A DNA stretch of 64,000 nt from Acidobacteria subdivision 2 bacterium RH1 MAG20 (GTDB taxonomy: Bacteria > Acidobacteriota > Terriglobia > Terriglobales > Acidobacteriaceae). Below the pieces are notes generated by a model. That model was not told the origin of the DNA and made no database searches. It saw only the letters and a program-made list of their open reading frames with translations. Shown piece after piece: positions 7,912 through 16,574 of the stretch. Positions within the stretch are counted from its first letter, which is position 1. Each line of letters starts with the position of its first letter. The stretch spans positions 57,904-121,903 of the forward strand of contig NFUO01000160.1 of assembly GCA_002197545.1 (NCBI GenBank), given 5' to 3'. A program made the position numbers and the translations under genes.

Positions 7912-8181
7912 TTAGAGTATTGGGTTCGCGCGTTGCGCGAATGCCCACATCTCAAAATCGAGATATGGGGCACCCGCACCCGAGTTTGTGGTGGGTGTAA
8001 TGTGGGCCACCCGTCCAGACCATTCCTCTGGGCTAAGCTTTGGGGAGACTTCCGCCATCTGCTCAGCAGCATGGCATTTAGTCAGTAGCGTGTTGCCATC
8101 AACGGAGCTAAGGTTTCTTGCTTCAGCTATTGATGCACCAAACCCGAACAGAATGACCGCGACCAGCGGGAATATTTTCAT
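7912..8181 (-). pseudogene. Truncated exported protein, Rap1a/Tai-like N-terminus
   Basis: The first 21 residues form a good signal peptide (MKIFPLVAVILFGFGASIAEA). They are followed by VDGNTLLTKCHAAEQM, which resembles the N-terminal part of Rap1a/Tai-type immunity proteins (weak evidence, short match). From about residue 58 the reading frame runs through the REP element at 7922-8008, so the last 30 residues are repeat-encoded and the normal C-terminus is missing. It looks like a gene cut by REP insertion. An alternative is a genuine short protein that has recruited the REP as its tail. Confidence 0.5.
7922..8008 (+). repeat. REP element, copy C
   Basis: Nearly identical to copy A. The outer hairpin is TTCGCGC/GCGCGAA and the inner stem sequence CCACATCTCAAAATCGAGAT. 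It lies 20 bases upstream of the RAYT start and inside the 3' end of the truncated exported-protein ORF. Confidence 0.8.
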
Positions 8182-8212
8182 GTAGAAAAGTTTACCTGCA
8201 CTTCCTGCCAGT

Positions 8213-8422
8213 TTAGGAAATGACACCGATTGGGCCATCTTTATGGCCGTTCACTTCCCAGATTCGTAGTGCCCTAATTGACCAGTCTTTTGCGGTCTCC
8301 TCATCTAGATAGTCCCCGGCTTCGCGCTGAATCCCATCTGGGTAAACATAGAAGGTCCACATGCCGTTCTCTTTTCTGAAGGCGCCACTTGGAGGTGGTT
8401 GTGTTTGGTCTGTCATACCCAC
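8213..8422 (-). CDS. Small conserved-looking hypothetical protein
   Basis: A 69-residue soluble protein with a plausible beta-rich core (MWTFYVYPDG) and an acidic middle (DYLDEETAKDW). The family is not recognised. The GTG at 8422 has GGAG six bases upstream, and it begins 11 bases after the ffh stop on the same strand, so it is likely co-transcribed with ffh. The ATG at 8416 is an alternative start. Confidence 0.5.
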   Translation of the reverse strand: MGMTDQTQPPPSGAFRKENGMWTFYVYPDGIQREAGDYLDEETAKDWSIRALRIWEVNGHKDGPIGVIS

Positions 8423-8432
8423 AGGCTACTCC

Positions 8433-9824
8433 TTACCGACCGAAGCGTTGTCTGCCTTGCATTTGGCTCATCATGCGTTGCTGGGCTTTGATGCCGCCGC
8501 CTGAGCCCATGGTTTTGAACATCTTTCGCATCTGGCCGTATTGGCGGAGGAGGTTGTTGACGTCCTGTACGGTGGTGCCGGAGCCTAGGGCGATGCGCTT
8601 GCGGCGGTTGCCGTTGATGATCTCGTGGTTTTGGCGCTCTTTGTTGGTCATCGAGTTGATGATGGATTCGACGCGGGTGAACTGGCCCTCATCTACGTTT
8701 TCGACGGCCTGCGACATGCCCGCGAAGGGGCCGACCGAGGGGAGCATCTTGAGGATGGACTTCATGCTGCCCATCTTTTTAATCTGACGGAGTTGTTCGC
8801 GGAAGTCGTCGAGCGAGAAGCCGTCGCCGGAGAGGGCCTTTTTGGCGAACTGCTCGGCTTTGCCGCGGTCGAGGGTGGATTCAGCGCGCTCGAGCAGGGT
8901 GGCAATGTCGCCGTGTCCCATGATGCGGCCGACGATGCGGTCGGGGTGGAAGGGCTCGAAGGCGTCGGGCTTTTCTCCCGTGCCCAAAAATTTGATGGGT
9001 GCTCCCGTCACGTGGCGGATGGAGAGGGCAGCGCCGCCGCGGGCGTCTCCGTCCATCTTGGTGAGGATGGCTCCGGTGATGGTGAGGTGGTCGTTGAAGG
9101 CCTTGGCGGAGTTGACGGCGTCCTGGCCGGTCATGGCGTCGGCGACGAAGAGGATCTCGCTGGGGTTGAGGAGCTTTTTGAGCGCGGCCATCTCGGCCAT
9201 GAGGGCGTCGTCGATGTGGTTGCGGCCAGCGGTGTCGACGATGAGGATGTCGCAGCCATAGTTGGCGGCTTCGCGCTTGGCTTCTTTGGCGAGGCGGAGG
9301 ACGTCGTCGGTTGTTGGTTGTTGGTTGTTGGTTGTTAGTTGTCCTTCGTAGATTTGGGCGTTGATGCTGGTGGCTACGATTTTTAGTTGCTCGCGGGCGG
9401 CGGGGCGGTAGACGTCCACCGAGACGAGCATGGGGCGGTGACCGGCTTTTTTGAGCCACTGCGCGAGCTTGCCGGAGGTCGTCGTTTTGCCGGAGCCTTG
9501 CAGCCCGGCCATAAGGATGACAGAGGGCGGCTGCGAGGACTTCTGGAAGCGGGCGGTGTCCTTGCCGAGGACGTTGACGAGCTCGTCGTGGACGATCTTG
9601 ACGATCTGCTCGGAGGGCGAGAGGGCGGTGGCGATCTGCTCGCCGAGGGCGCGGGTGCGGATGTGCTCGATGAGGTCGGTGACGACGTTGAGGTTAACGT
9701 CGGACTCGAGCAGGGCGAGGCGGATCTCGCGGAGGGCGTCGGAGATGTTCTCTTCGGTGATGGTGCCCTGGCCGCGGAGGTTCTTGAAGGAGCGCTGGAG
9801 TTTGTCGCTTAGGTTTTCAAACAT
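8433..9824 (-). CDS. ffh: Signal recognition particle protein Ffh
   Basis: A 463-residue SRP54 GTPase. The N domain is followed by the G domain with GLQGSGKTT (G1), VDVYRPAA, VDTAGR (G3) and TKMDGDARGG (G4). The methionine-rich M domain contains GSGTTVQDVNNLL, the SRP RNA-binding region. It binds signal sequences on ribosomes and delivers them to FtsY. The start at 9824 (MFENLSDKL) is the family start; the in-frame extension to 10136 is spurious. Oddity: the G domain contains an insert TTNNQQPTT encoded by a 7-base tandem repeat at 9309-9343. Confidence 0.97.
   Translation of the reverse strand: MFENLSDKLQRSFKNLRGQGTITEENISDALREIRLALLESDVNLNVVTDLIEHIRTRALGEQIATALSPSEQIVKIVHDELVNVLGKDTARFQKSSQPPSVILMAGLQGSGKTTTSGKLAQWLKKAGHRPMLVSVDVYRPAAREQLKIVATSINAQIYEGQLTTNNQQPTTDDVLRLAKEAKREAANYGCDILIVDTAGRNHIDDALMAEMAALKKLLNPSEILFVADAMTGQDAVNSAKAFNDHLTITGAILTKMDGDARGGAALSIRHVTGAPIKFLGTGEKPDAFEPFHPDRIVGRIMGHGDIATLLERAESTLDRGKAEQFAKKALSGDGFSLDDFREQLRQIKKMGSMKSILKMLPSVGPFAGMSQAVENVDEGQFTRVESIINSMTNKERQNHEIINGNRRKRIALGSGTTVQDVNNLLRQYGQMRKMFKTMGSGGGIKAQQRMMSQMQGRQRFGR
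9309..9343. repeat. Heptanucleotide tandem repeat inside ffh
   Basis: Four exact GGTTGTT units (9309-9336) plus a fifth degenerate unit. On the coding strand they encode the Thr/Asn/Gln insert in the Ffh G domain, between the VDVYRPAA and VDTAGR motifs. The unit length is not a multiple of three, so any gain or loss of one unit would shift the frame of an essential gene. Confidence 0.85.
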
Positions 9825-9923
9825 GACTGCTTTGAGTTTATCAGTGCAGGGAGTGGCGAGGGTGGTGATGGCTAGGTGGGTTCCGGGGATTTTGGAGGAG
9901 GTTTTCAGGGGGATAATGAGGCT

Positions 9924-10898
9924 ATGCGAACAGAGGTCCAGGTTGCGGGGAACGCGCAGACGGTGCGGGAGTTTGTTGCGTATCTGCGCGTGGAGAAAGG
10001 ACTGCGACCGGCTAGCTGTGAGGCCTACCAGCGGGACCTGGAGCAGTTTGCGGAGCATGTCGAGGGGCGGAATGGGGTGCTGGTGTCGGCGGTGCAGGGC
10101 GATGTGAGCGGATTTATGGAAGGGCTGCGCGGGCATGGGGTGGAGTCGCGGTCGATTGCGCGAAAGTTGAGCGCGCTGCGGGGTTTCTATCGCTGGCTAT
10201 TAATGGATAAGCGGATTGACCACGATCCTACGGTGAATGTGGAGACTCCTGCGAGCTGGAAGGTGCTGCCGAAGTCGCTTGCCGAGGGCGAGGTGGGCGA
10301 GATGCTGGAGCGGACAGGCGTGGCTGCGAGGGCGGCGGATGCGGATGGGCTGGCGCTGCGGGACCATGCGATTCTGGAGCTGCTTTATGCGGGTGGGTTG
10401 AGGGTGGGGGAGATCTGCTCGCTGCATGTGGAAGATCTGCATTTAGATCAGGCGCGGGCGCAGGTGAGGGGGAAGGGCGATAAGGAGAGGATTGTTCCGC
10501 TGGGACGGAGTGCGGTGGAGGCGCTGGAACGGTATCTGGCGCTGGGTCGACCGGGGTTGGTGCGGGGGATGCAGAGGGCGCTGTTTTTGAGCGTGCGGGG
10601 GAATGCGCTGACGCGACAGTGGATTTGGGAGATGGTGCGGAGCGCTTCAAGGACGGGGACTAAGGCCAGTCCGCATATGCTGCGGCATAGCTGCGCGACG
10701 CATATGGTCGAGCATGGAGCGGATTTGAGGAGTGTGCAGACGCTGCTGGGTCACGCGGATATTGCTACGACCCAGGTTTATACGCATGTGGCGTTGGGGC
10801 ATCTGAAGGCGGTGCATCGGGCGCATCATCCGAGGGGAAAGCGCAGGGAACAGGGAACAGGGAACAGGGAACAGAAAAACACCGGGACTGCGGCGTGA
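9924..10898 (+). CDS. Xer-type tyrosine recombinase
   Basis: A 324-residue XerC/XerD-like recombinase with an N-terminal SAM-like domain ([20 protein letters not shown]). The catalytic residues are arranged as R (GGLRVGEI), HxxR ([11 protein letters not shown]), H ([10 protein letters not shown]) and Y (VYTHV). The start at 9924 is preceded by GGGGGAT, and the extension to 9876 is unlikely. The C-terminus carries a 20-residue low-complexity tail encoded by a heptamer repeat at 10844-10871. It overlaps the next xer gene by 4 bases. It is probably one half of a heterodimeric XerCD pair for chromosome dimer resolution. Confidence 0.9.
   Translation: MRTEVQVAGNAQTVREFVAYLRVEKGLRPASCEAYQRDLEQFAEHVEGRNGVLVSAVQGDVSGFMEGLRGHGVESRSIARKLSALRGFYRWLLMDKRIDHDPTVNVETPASWKVLPKSLAEGEVGEMLERTGVAARAADADGLALRDHAILELLYAGGLRVGEICSLHVEDLHLDQARAQVRGKGDKERIVPLGRSAVEALERYLALGRPGLVRGMQRALFLSVRGNALTRQWIWEMVRSASRTGTKASPHMLRHSCATHMVEHGADLRSVQTLLGHADIATTQVYTHVALGHLKAVHRAHHPRGKRREQGTGNREQKNTGTAA
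10844..10871. repeat. Heptanucleotide tandem repeat at a xer 3' end
   Basis: Four exact CAGGGAA units, giving the [10 protein letters not shown] tail of the first Xer protein. Slippage by one unit would change the tail and remove the GTGA stop/start overlap with the second xer gene, so it could alter translational coupling. Confidence 0.85.
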
Positions 10899-11851
10899 TG
10901 AGCGAGATTGATGGGTTGGCTGAGGGCTTTCTGGCGATGCTCGCGAATGAGCGCGGCGCGTCGGAGCATACGGTACGGGCTTATGCACGGGAGGTTCGCG
11001 GGTTTGCAGCCTATCTGGGAGAGACGCTGGGGAAGGATGCGCGGATTGCGGCGGTGGAGCATCTGCATATTCGTGGATACCTGGGAGTGCTGTATGAGCG
11101 GGGGTTGACGAAGGCGAGTGCGGCGCGGGCGCTGGCGGCGATTCGGAGCTGGTTCAAGTGGCTGGCGAAGGAAGGGAAGGTGGCGCAGAATCCGGCGCTG
11201 CTGGTAAGCACGCCGAAGCGTCCGTTGCATCTGCCTCGGGTGCCGAGCATGGAAGAGGTGAATCGGGTTTTGGATTCGCTCGAAGGTCCGGTCAAGCGGG
11301 AGATGGCTGAGGCGGCGGCTTGGCCGGAGCGGGATAGGGTGATCTTTGAGTTGCTGTATGGGTGCGGGATTCGGAATTCGGAGTTGGTGGGACTGAATAT
11401 GGGCAGTGTGAAGTGGCGGGACGATGCTGTGCTGGTGCGTGGTAAGGGAAAGAAGGAACGGCTGGTTCCGCTGGGGGATGAGGCTGCAGCGGCGTTGAAG
11501 ATTTATCTGCCTCTGCGGGAAGCGAAGCTGACGGCGGCGGGTAAGGGTGGGCTGGTTCATGAGGGGCCGTTGATGACGAATCTGCGGATGCGTGGAGATT
11601 GTCGTTTAACGACGCGGAGGGTGGGCAGGATTGTGAAGGCGATCGCGCTGAGCCGGGGGCTGGCGGCGGATGTGCATCCGCATACGCTGCGCCATGCCTT
11701 CGGGACGCACATGCTGGAAGAGGGCGCGGATTTAAGGGCGATTCAGGAGATGCTGGGGCACGAGCGGCTGTCGACTACACAACGGTATACGCAGTTGACC
11801 GTGGGGCAGGTGCAGCGGGTTTATGACGAGACGCATCCTCGGGCGAAGTAG
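10895..11851 (+). CDS. Second Xer-type tyrosine recombinase
   Basis: A 318-residue XerC/XerD homologue with the catalytic set R ([11 protein letters not shown]), HxxR ([11 protein letters not shown]), H ([10 protein letters not shown]) and Y (RYTQL). The GTG start overlaps the previous stop (GTGA); an ATG lies one codon further on. It is distinct in sequence from the first gene rather than a recent duplicate, consistent with a XerC/XerD pair. Which is XerC and which is XerD is not decided here. Confidence 0.9.
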   Translation: MMSEIDGLAEGFLAMLANERGASEHTVRAYAREVRGFAAYLGETLGKDARIAAVEHLHIRGYLGVLYERGLTKASAARALAAIRSWFKWLAKEGKVAQNPALLVSTPKRPLHLPRVPSMEEVNRVLDSLEGPVKREMAEAAAWPERDRVIFELLYGCGIRNSELVGLNMGSVKWRDDAVLVRGKGKKERLVPLGDEAAAALKIYLPLREAKLTAAGKGGLVHEGPLMTNLRMRGDCRLTTRRVGRIVKAIALSRGLAADVHPHTLRHAFGTHMLEEGADLRAIQEMLGHERLSTTQRYTQLTVGQVQRVYDETHPRAK

Positions 11852-11854
11852 AGA

Positions 11855-11976
11855 ACATTCCCTTGGGGGCTAAAGAGGGGTGTTGAAAGGGAATGTAAGC
11901 GGAGAAGAAGGCATAACCCAGGGGCTAAAGCCCCGTTTCTGCTGGCTGTTGAGAGACCCAAGGCTGAAGCCTTGGG
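11855..11976. repeat. Cluster of three palindromic repeats
   Basis: Three dyads follow the xer operon. ACATTCCCTT/AAGGGAATGT pairs at 11855-11864 with 11887-11896, GGGGCTAAAGCCCC lies at 11921-11934, and CCCAAGGCT/AGCCTTGGG at 11957-11965 with 11968-11976. The GGGGCTAAAG word also occurs inside the first loop. They look like members of another REP-like family and may end transcripts from both sides. Confidence 0.65.
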
Positions 11977-12028
11977 GTACCCAGAAGCCAGAAGCGGTTA
12001 GCCAGAGCTTCTGAGTTAGCCAGAGTTC

Positions 12029-12355
12029 CTAATAGAGAGGAATGGTGGGGTCTATGGTGCGGGACCAGTGGTCGATGCCCCCGGCGAGGGATTGAGCTTG
12101 TTCGAAGCCCTGGTTGCGTAGCCACATGGTTACGCTGAGGGAGCGCGCTCCGTGGTGGCAGAGGACTACGATGTGGGCGTCGGGGTCGAGTTCCTGGTGG
12201 GCGCGGGAGGTGACCTCTCCCATGGGCATCAGGAGCGAGTTGGGCAGGCTGGCGGTTTGAAACTCCCAGAGTTCGCGGACGTCAAGAAGGAGAGGAGGGT
12301 TGGACTGCTGGCGTTGCTGGGCGAAGGCTTCGGCTGTGATTTCCGGTTCGAGCAT
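12029..12355 (-). CDS. Rhodanese-like domain protein
   Basis: A 108-residue single rhodanese domain. The CDC25/rhodanese active-site loop is VLCHHGARS with the catalytic cysteine, and LLLDVRELWEF and GGIDHW are the family signatures. It is cytoplasmic, with no signal peptide, and likely transfers sulfane sulfur or binds thiols. It is a single-gene unit, convergent with the xer operon across the palindrome cluster. Confidence 0.88.
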   Translation of the reverse strand: MLEPEITAEAFAQQRQQSNPPLLLDVRELWEFQTASLPNSLLMPMGEVTSRAHQELDPDAHIVVLCHHGARSLSVTMWLRNQGFEQAQSLAGGIDHWSRTIDPTIPLY

Positions 12356-12535
12356 AGTTCCAAGGATAGCTTTTCTCGGAATTGGGAAGAAGGGCGATGC
12401 CTGTAAAAATGAGTGACTTGCACTGAAGGTTACCCAAGTTTTAGGAAAACACTGGGGTTGGGGTGCGATGATAGTGACTTTGTTGGGGCGGAGACAGATA
12501 CACTGAAGAGTGGGTGTGCATCCAGGGACTTATCG

Positions 12536-14020
12536 ATGCGAGAGATGGAGAGGCTTGAAAGGTTGGGTATGAGTGCGGAAAAGGTGTTGATTGTTGAAGA
12601 TGAGGTTCATGCAAGGACCGGTTTGACGGAGTTGATCGAGAGCTGGGGCTATCGGGCGGAGTGCGCGGCGGACGGCGTCGAAGGCCTGGAGCGGGCTGTG
12701 GATTGGGCTCCGGCGATTGTGGTGACCGACCTGAAGATGCCGCGGATGGATGGCATGGAGCTGCTGAACCGCATTGGCGAGTTGCCGCAGCGGATTGCGG
12801 TGGTGATGCTGACGGCGCAGGGCTCGATTGAATCTGCTGTGGAAGCGATGCGGATGGGCGCGTATGACTACATTCCCAAGCCGGTCGATCCGGTGCGGTT
12901 GAAGACGATTCTGCATAATGCGAGCCGGCAGCGTGTCGCGGATGTGGAGTTGGAGGCCACGCGGAGGCAGTTGCGGGACACCGGCGTGCTGGGGCCGCTG
13001 GTTGGGTCGTCGCCGCAGATGAAGGACATCTTTACGATGATCGAGCGAGTGGCTCCGTCGAATGTCTCGGTGCTGGTGACGGGAGAGAGCGGGACGGGCA
13101 AGGAGCTAGTGGCGCGGGCTCTGCATGATTTGAGTTCGCGGCGGCTGAAGCCGTTTGTGGCGGTGAACTGCGCGGCGATTCCGGAGACGTTGATTGAGAG
13201 CGAGATCTTCGGGCATGAGAAGGGCGCGTTTACGGGCGCGCTGGAACGCAGGGCGGGATGCTTTGAGCTGGCCGAGGAAGGCACGCTGCTGCTGGATGAG
13301 ATCGGCGAGATGCCCGCGGGAACGCAGGCAAAGTTGCTGCGCGTGCTCGAAGACAGGAAGCTGAGGCGGCTGGGAAGTAAGGTGGAGACGCCGGTGGATG
13401 TGCGGGTGGTGGCGGCGACGAATAAAGATCCGGAGCAGGCGGTGGCGAGTGGGGAGTTGCGAGGTGATCTTTATTACCGGCTGAATGTTTTTAACATTCA
13501 GATGCCGCCGCTGCGCGATCACCTGATGGACGTTTCGGCGATTGCGGAGAAGATGATCGACGACATGAATGAGCGGCACCATTGCACGGTGGCCGGTTTG
13601 AAGGACTCGCTGATGACGCGGATGGAGGAGTACAAGTGGCCGGGGAACGTTCGCGAATTGCGGAATACGATTGAGCGTGCCGTGATTCTGGCGGGTTCGG
13701 GGATGCTGGGTGTGGAGCACCTGCCGCCGCACTTTGGCGAGCCGGGGTTTGCGCCGCCTCCGACGCGGATTAGCCGCGTGGGCGCTGAAGGAGATGCGGG
13801 CGCATCGAACGAGGTGCAACGGTATCTGGAAGACAAGAACACCGTGCGCGTTGAGGTGGGAACGACAGTCGATGAGGCGGAACGGCAGTTAATCCTGAAG
13901 ACGCTTTTGTCGACGCACAACAACAAGACGAAGGCTGCTGAGATACTGGGAATCAGCTCGAAGACGCTGCAGAACAAGTTGAAGGAATACCAGAGTGCGT
14001 CTGCTGTTGTGACGGAGTAG
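12536..14020 (+). CDS. Sigma54-dependent NtrC-family response regulator
   Basis: About 494 residues. The receiver domain has LIVEDE and the phosphoacceptor in VVTDLKMP. The AAA+ domain has Walker A GESGTGKE, an intact GAFTGA loop (HEKGAFTGALE) and Walker B TLLLDEIGEMP. A C-terminal Fis-type helix-turn-helix (KAAEILGISSKTLQNKL) follows. It activates sigma54 promoters when phosphorylated. The ATG at 12536 has AGGGA upstream; the ATG at 12569 is also possible. The kinase gene follows after two bases, so it is a two-component operon. Confidence 0.92.
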   Translation: MREMERLERLGMSAEKVLIVEDEVHARTGLTELIESWGYRAECAADGVEGLERAVDWAPAIVVTDLKMPRMDGMELLNRIGELPQRIAVVMLTAQGSIESAVEAMRMGAYDYIPKPVDPVRLKTILHNASRQRVADVELEATRRQLRDTGVLGPLVGSSPQMKDIFTMIERVAPSNVSVLVTGESGTGKELVARALHDLSSRRLKPFVAVNCAAIPETLIESEIFGHEKGAFTGALERRAGCFELAEEGTLLLDEIGEMPAGTQAKLLRVLEDRKLRRLGSKVETPVDVRVVAATNKDPEQAVASGELRGDLYYRLNVFNIQMPPLRDHLMDVSAIAEKMIDDMNERHHCTVAGLKDSLMTRMEEYKWPGNVRELRNTIERAVILAGSGMLGVEHLPPHFGEPGFAPPPTRISRVGAEGDAGASNEVQRYLEDKNTVRVEVGTTVDEAERQLILKTLLSTHNNKTKAAEILGISSKTLQNKLKEYQSASAVVTE

Positions 14021-14022
14021 GG

Positions 14023-15966
14023 ATGCGGCTGAAGACCAAGCTGGTGGTGTCGGCTACCGGATTGACGTTCGCGATCGTTCTGGTGCTGTCGGCGCTGTTC
14101 GTGAGCGAGCTGCTGCGGCAGAGGATCGAACAGACGGCAGAGGCGAACGATGTGCTGGCCCATGAAGTATGGCTGATGACGAGGCAGGCGGTGGAGACAG
14201 GGCTGCACGCGAACCCTCCGCTGGACAAGACGGACCAGTCGCTTCATGCTGCAGTGACCGATGCGCTGCAAAGCAATCAGGCCCTGGCTGATGGGATGAA
14301 TATGGTGGTGCGCTACTCGCCCACGGTACAGGACGTGAGCGTGACGGATGCGCAGGGGCTGACCCTGGTGAGCACGGACCCCGATGCGCTGAATCAGCCG
14401 GTGGGGTACAGGATGAGCCTGCAGAGTGTGCAGGCGGGGAGCATTGCCTCCCAGATGAAGATGGTCTTCGGCCAGCCGCGCGTGTTGGATATAGAGCAGT
14501 CGCTGGACCGGAATGGGGTACCGTTCCTGGTGGTGCATATGGGGTTGCGTTCGACGTTTCTGCGCGCTTCGTACGAGCCGTGGCTCAAGGATGCGTTGAT
14601 CTTTGCGCTGCTGGCGGCGTTTGCCGCGATGATCGCGGCAGGATTGCTGGCGAATGTGGCGCTACGGCCGATTGAGGTCATCAGCAGGAGGCTGGAGAGT
14701 CTGACGATTGTCGATAGCGATGCTTCGCGGCAGATGCTGGAGAAGGGTCAGGGGAGCGATGCGGTGGTCAGGGTGACGAAGACCATCGACCGGTTGGGGG
14801 AACAGATTCGCAGCACAGAAGAAGGCTATACCGCGTTGCAGGCTAACCTGGCCCAGATGCTGGATACGCTGCGGGATGGCGTGCTGCTGTTTACCGCCGA
14901 TCATAGGGCGGTGATGGTCTCAGATGCGGTGGCCTACTTTTTGAATCAGCCTGAGGGCGAATTGGTGGGGAAGCGGCTGGAAGAGATCTTTGAACCGGAG
15001 ACGGCGTTGGGTGCAGCGGTGTTGAGGGCGTTTGCGAATGGAGGGCAGGTGAGCGCTGCGGGCGTGACGCTGGAGGATGGGCGGCAGGTGCAGATGTCGC
15101 TGGACAGAATTGAGGATGGGTTGGGCGGGAGCGGCAATATGGGAACGCTGCTGACGCTGCGGGATACGGAGTCGGCGTTGCAGTTGGGGCAGGAACTAGA
15201 GGTGGCGCGGAGGCTCGCGGCGATAGGTCGGTTGACGGCTGGAGTTGGGCATGAGGTGAAGAATCCCATCAATGCGATGGTGGTCCATCTGGAGTTGCTG
15301 AGGGGGAAGCTGGAGGGTGGAGATGTGTCAGGGATTGCCGGAGCGCAGCGGCATGTGGACATTCTGGCAGGAGAGATGCAACGGCTGGATCGCGTTGTAC
15401 AGACGCTTGCAGATTTTTCGCGACCCATGGAACTGCATCTGCATGAACAGGACCTGCGGCGAGTAGTGGGCGCGGTGACGGAGTTGACGTCGGTGGAGAT
15501 GCAGGAGAACGGAGTGCAAGTCGTGGTGGAGACTCCAGGTGAGCCAGTGATGGTGCGGGTGGATGCGGAGCTGATGCGGCAGGCGCTGCTGAATCTTTTA
15601 CTTAATGGGATGCAGGCGATGATCTCCGGGGGTAAGATGCGGGTGACGATACGCCGGGAGCATTCGTTTGCAGTGGTTGAAGTGTCAGACGAAGGAGAGG
15701 GTATACCGCCGGAGCTATTACCGCGTATCTTCGAACTGTACTTCACCACAAAAGCGAAGGGCAGTGGAATTGGACTGGCGACGACGTACCGCATTCTGCA
15801 GATGCATGGCGGAGCGATGGATGTGCGGTCGAATGCGGATGCGAGGTCGCCCGAGCGAGGAACAACATTTACATTGCGATTGCCTATCGCATCGGGAGCA
15901 GGGGTGGAAGGACGTAAAACGGTTGCGGCCGGGACCAGTCATAAAGAAACGGGAGAACGCGGTTGA
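14023..15966 (+). CDS. Membrane sensor histidine kinase (NtrB/AtoS-like)
   Basis: A 647-residue kinase. Transmembrane segments lie near residues 8-30 and 187-210 and flank a periplasmic sensor region. A HAMP-like linker and a PAS-like region (FTADHRAVMVSDAV) follow. The H-box is AGVGHEVKNPINAM with the phosphorylated histidine. The ATPase domain has the N-box LLNLLLNGMQAM, DEGEGIPPE and GSGIGLATTY. It pairs with the preceding NtrC-type regulator. The lipoprotein gene that follows overlaps it by 4 bases. The signal sensed is unknown. Confidence 0.92.
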   Translation: MRLKTKLVVSATGLTFAIVLVLSALFVSELLRQRIEQTAEANDVLAHEVWLMTRQAVETGLHANPPLDKTDQSLHAAVTDALQSNQALADGMNMVVRYSPTVQDVSVTDAQGLTLVSTDPDALNQPVGYRMSLQSVQAGSIASQMKMVFGQPRVLDIEQSLDRNGVPFLVVHMGLRSTFLRASYEPWLKDALIFALLAAFAAMIAAGLLANVALRPIEVISRRLESLTIVDSDASRQMLEKGQGSDAVVRVTKTIDRLGEQIRSTEEGYTALQANLAQMLDTLRDGVLLFTADHRAVMVSDAVAYFLNQPEGELVGKRLEEIFEPETALGAAVLRAFANGGQVSAAGVTLEDGRQVQMSLDRIEDGLGGSGNMGTLLTLRDTESALQLGQELEVARRLAAIGRLTAGVGHEVKNPINAMVVHLELLRGKLEGGDVSGIAGAQRHVDILAGEMQRLDRVVQTLADFSRPMELHLHEQDLRRVVGAVTELTSVEMQENGVQVVVETPGEPVMVRVDAELMRQALLNLLLNGMQAMISGGKMRVTIRREHSFAVVEVSDEGEGIPPELLPRIFELYFTTKAKGSGIGLATTYRILQMHGGAMDVRSNADARSPERGTTFTLRLPIASGAGVEGRKTVAAGTSHKETGERG

Positions 15967-16532
15967 AAGTGTACGGCGACATGACGCGAAGGCTGGCGGC
16001 GGTGACGGTTTGTGTGGGACTTACGTTCACGTTGAGCGGTTGCCTGCATCGACGGCCGCAGGTCCCGGTATTGCCGGCGGTGCTTGAGCCGGTGCCGCTG
16101 GCGACGCTGCCACCATCGGAGAATCCTCCGATGTTAACTGCGCCAGAGGTAACGTTGCCGCCTACTCCTATTGCGGCTGCGGCAGCCACTCCCAGACGTG
16201 AGCGAAGACGTATTGCGCCCAGGACTGTGCCTGCTACGCCTGAGGAGGCAGCTCCGACGGAACCGATGACAGATACTGCGGCGATTGGCGAGCTGACGGC
16301 GGGAGGGGCGGCTAATCCGCAGGCGCAGCAGGAGGCCGCGGATTTAATTGCTTCAATTGAACAGCGGCTGAATAGGTTGCCGGCGCAGACGGTGAAAAGG
16401 CAGAGAGTTCAGATCAATAAAGTGCGCAACTTCCGGCGGCAGGCGCAGGAGGCGTTCAACTCAGGCGATATCGAGGGGGCAAAGACGCTGGCGACAAAAG
16501 GGAAGCTATTGCTGGACGATCTGGAGAAATAG
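15963..16532 (+). CDS. Lipoprotein of unknown function
   Basis: A 189-residue protein with a lipobox LSGC after a hydrophobic signal. A Pro/Ala-rich linker follows, then a helical C-terminal domain (IASIEQRLNRLPAQTVKRQR and onward), which may form a coiled coil. The TTG start at 15963 is favoured by GGGAG upstream and a TTGA overlap with the kinase stop; an ATG at 15981 is an alternative. As third gene of the two-component operon it may be an accessory sensor or an envelope target. Confidence 0.75.
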   Translation: MKVYGDMTRRLAAVTVCVGLTFTLSGCLHRRPQVPVLPAVLEPVPLATLPPSENPPMLTAPEVTLPPTPIAAAAATPRRERRRIAPRTVPATPEEAAPTEPMTDTAAIGELTAGGAANPQAQQEAADLIASIEQRLNRLPAQTVKRQRVQINKVRNFRRQAQEAFNSGDIEGAKTLATKGKLLLDDLEK

Positions 16533-16574
16533 AGATTGGTTACGGCTGCGGTGAGGGCGCATATGCCCGGCCGT

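Noticed and set aside
7170..8008. CRISPR array
   Set aside because: Repeats are few, inverted and irregularly spaced, and are explained by REP/RAYT.
10826..11560. 244-codon minus-strand ORF rich in Arg/Gln/His
   Set aside because: Shadow of the two xer genes.
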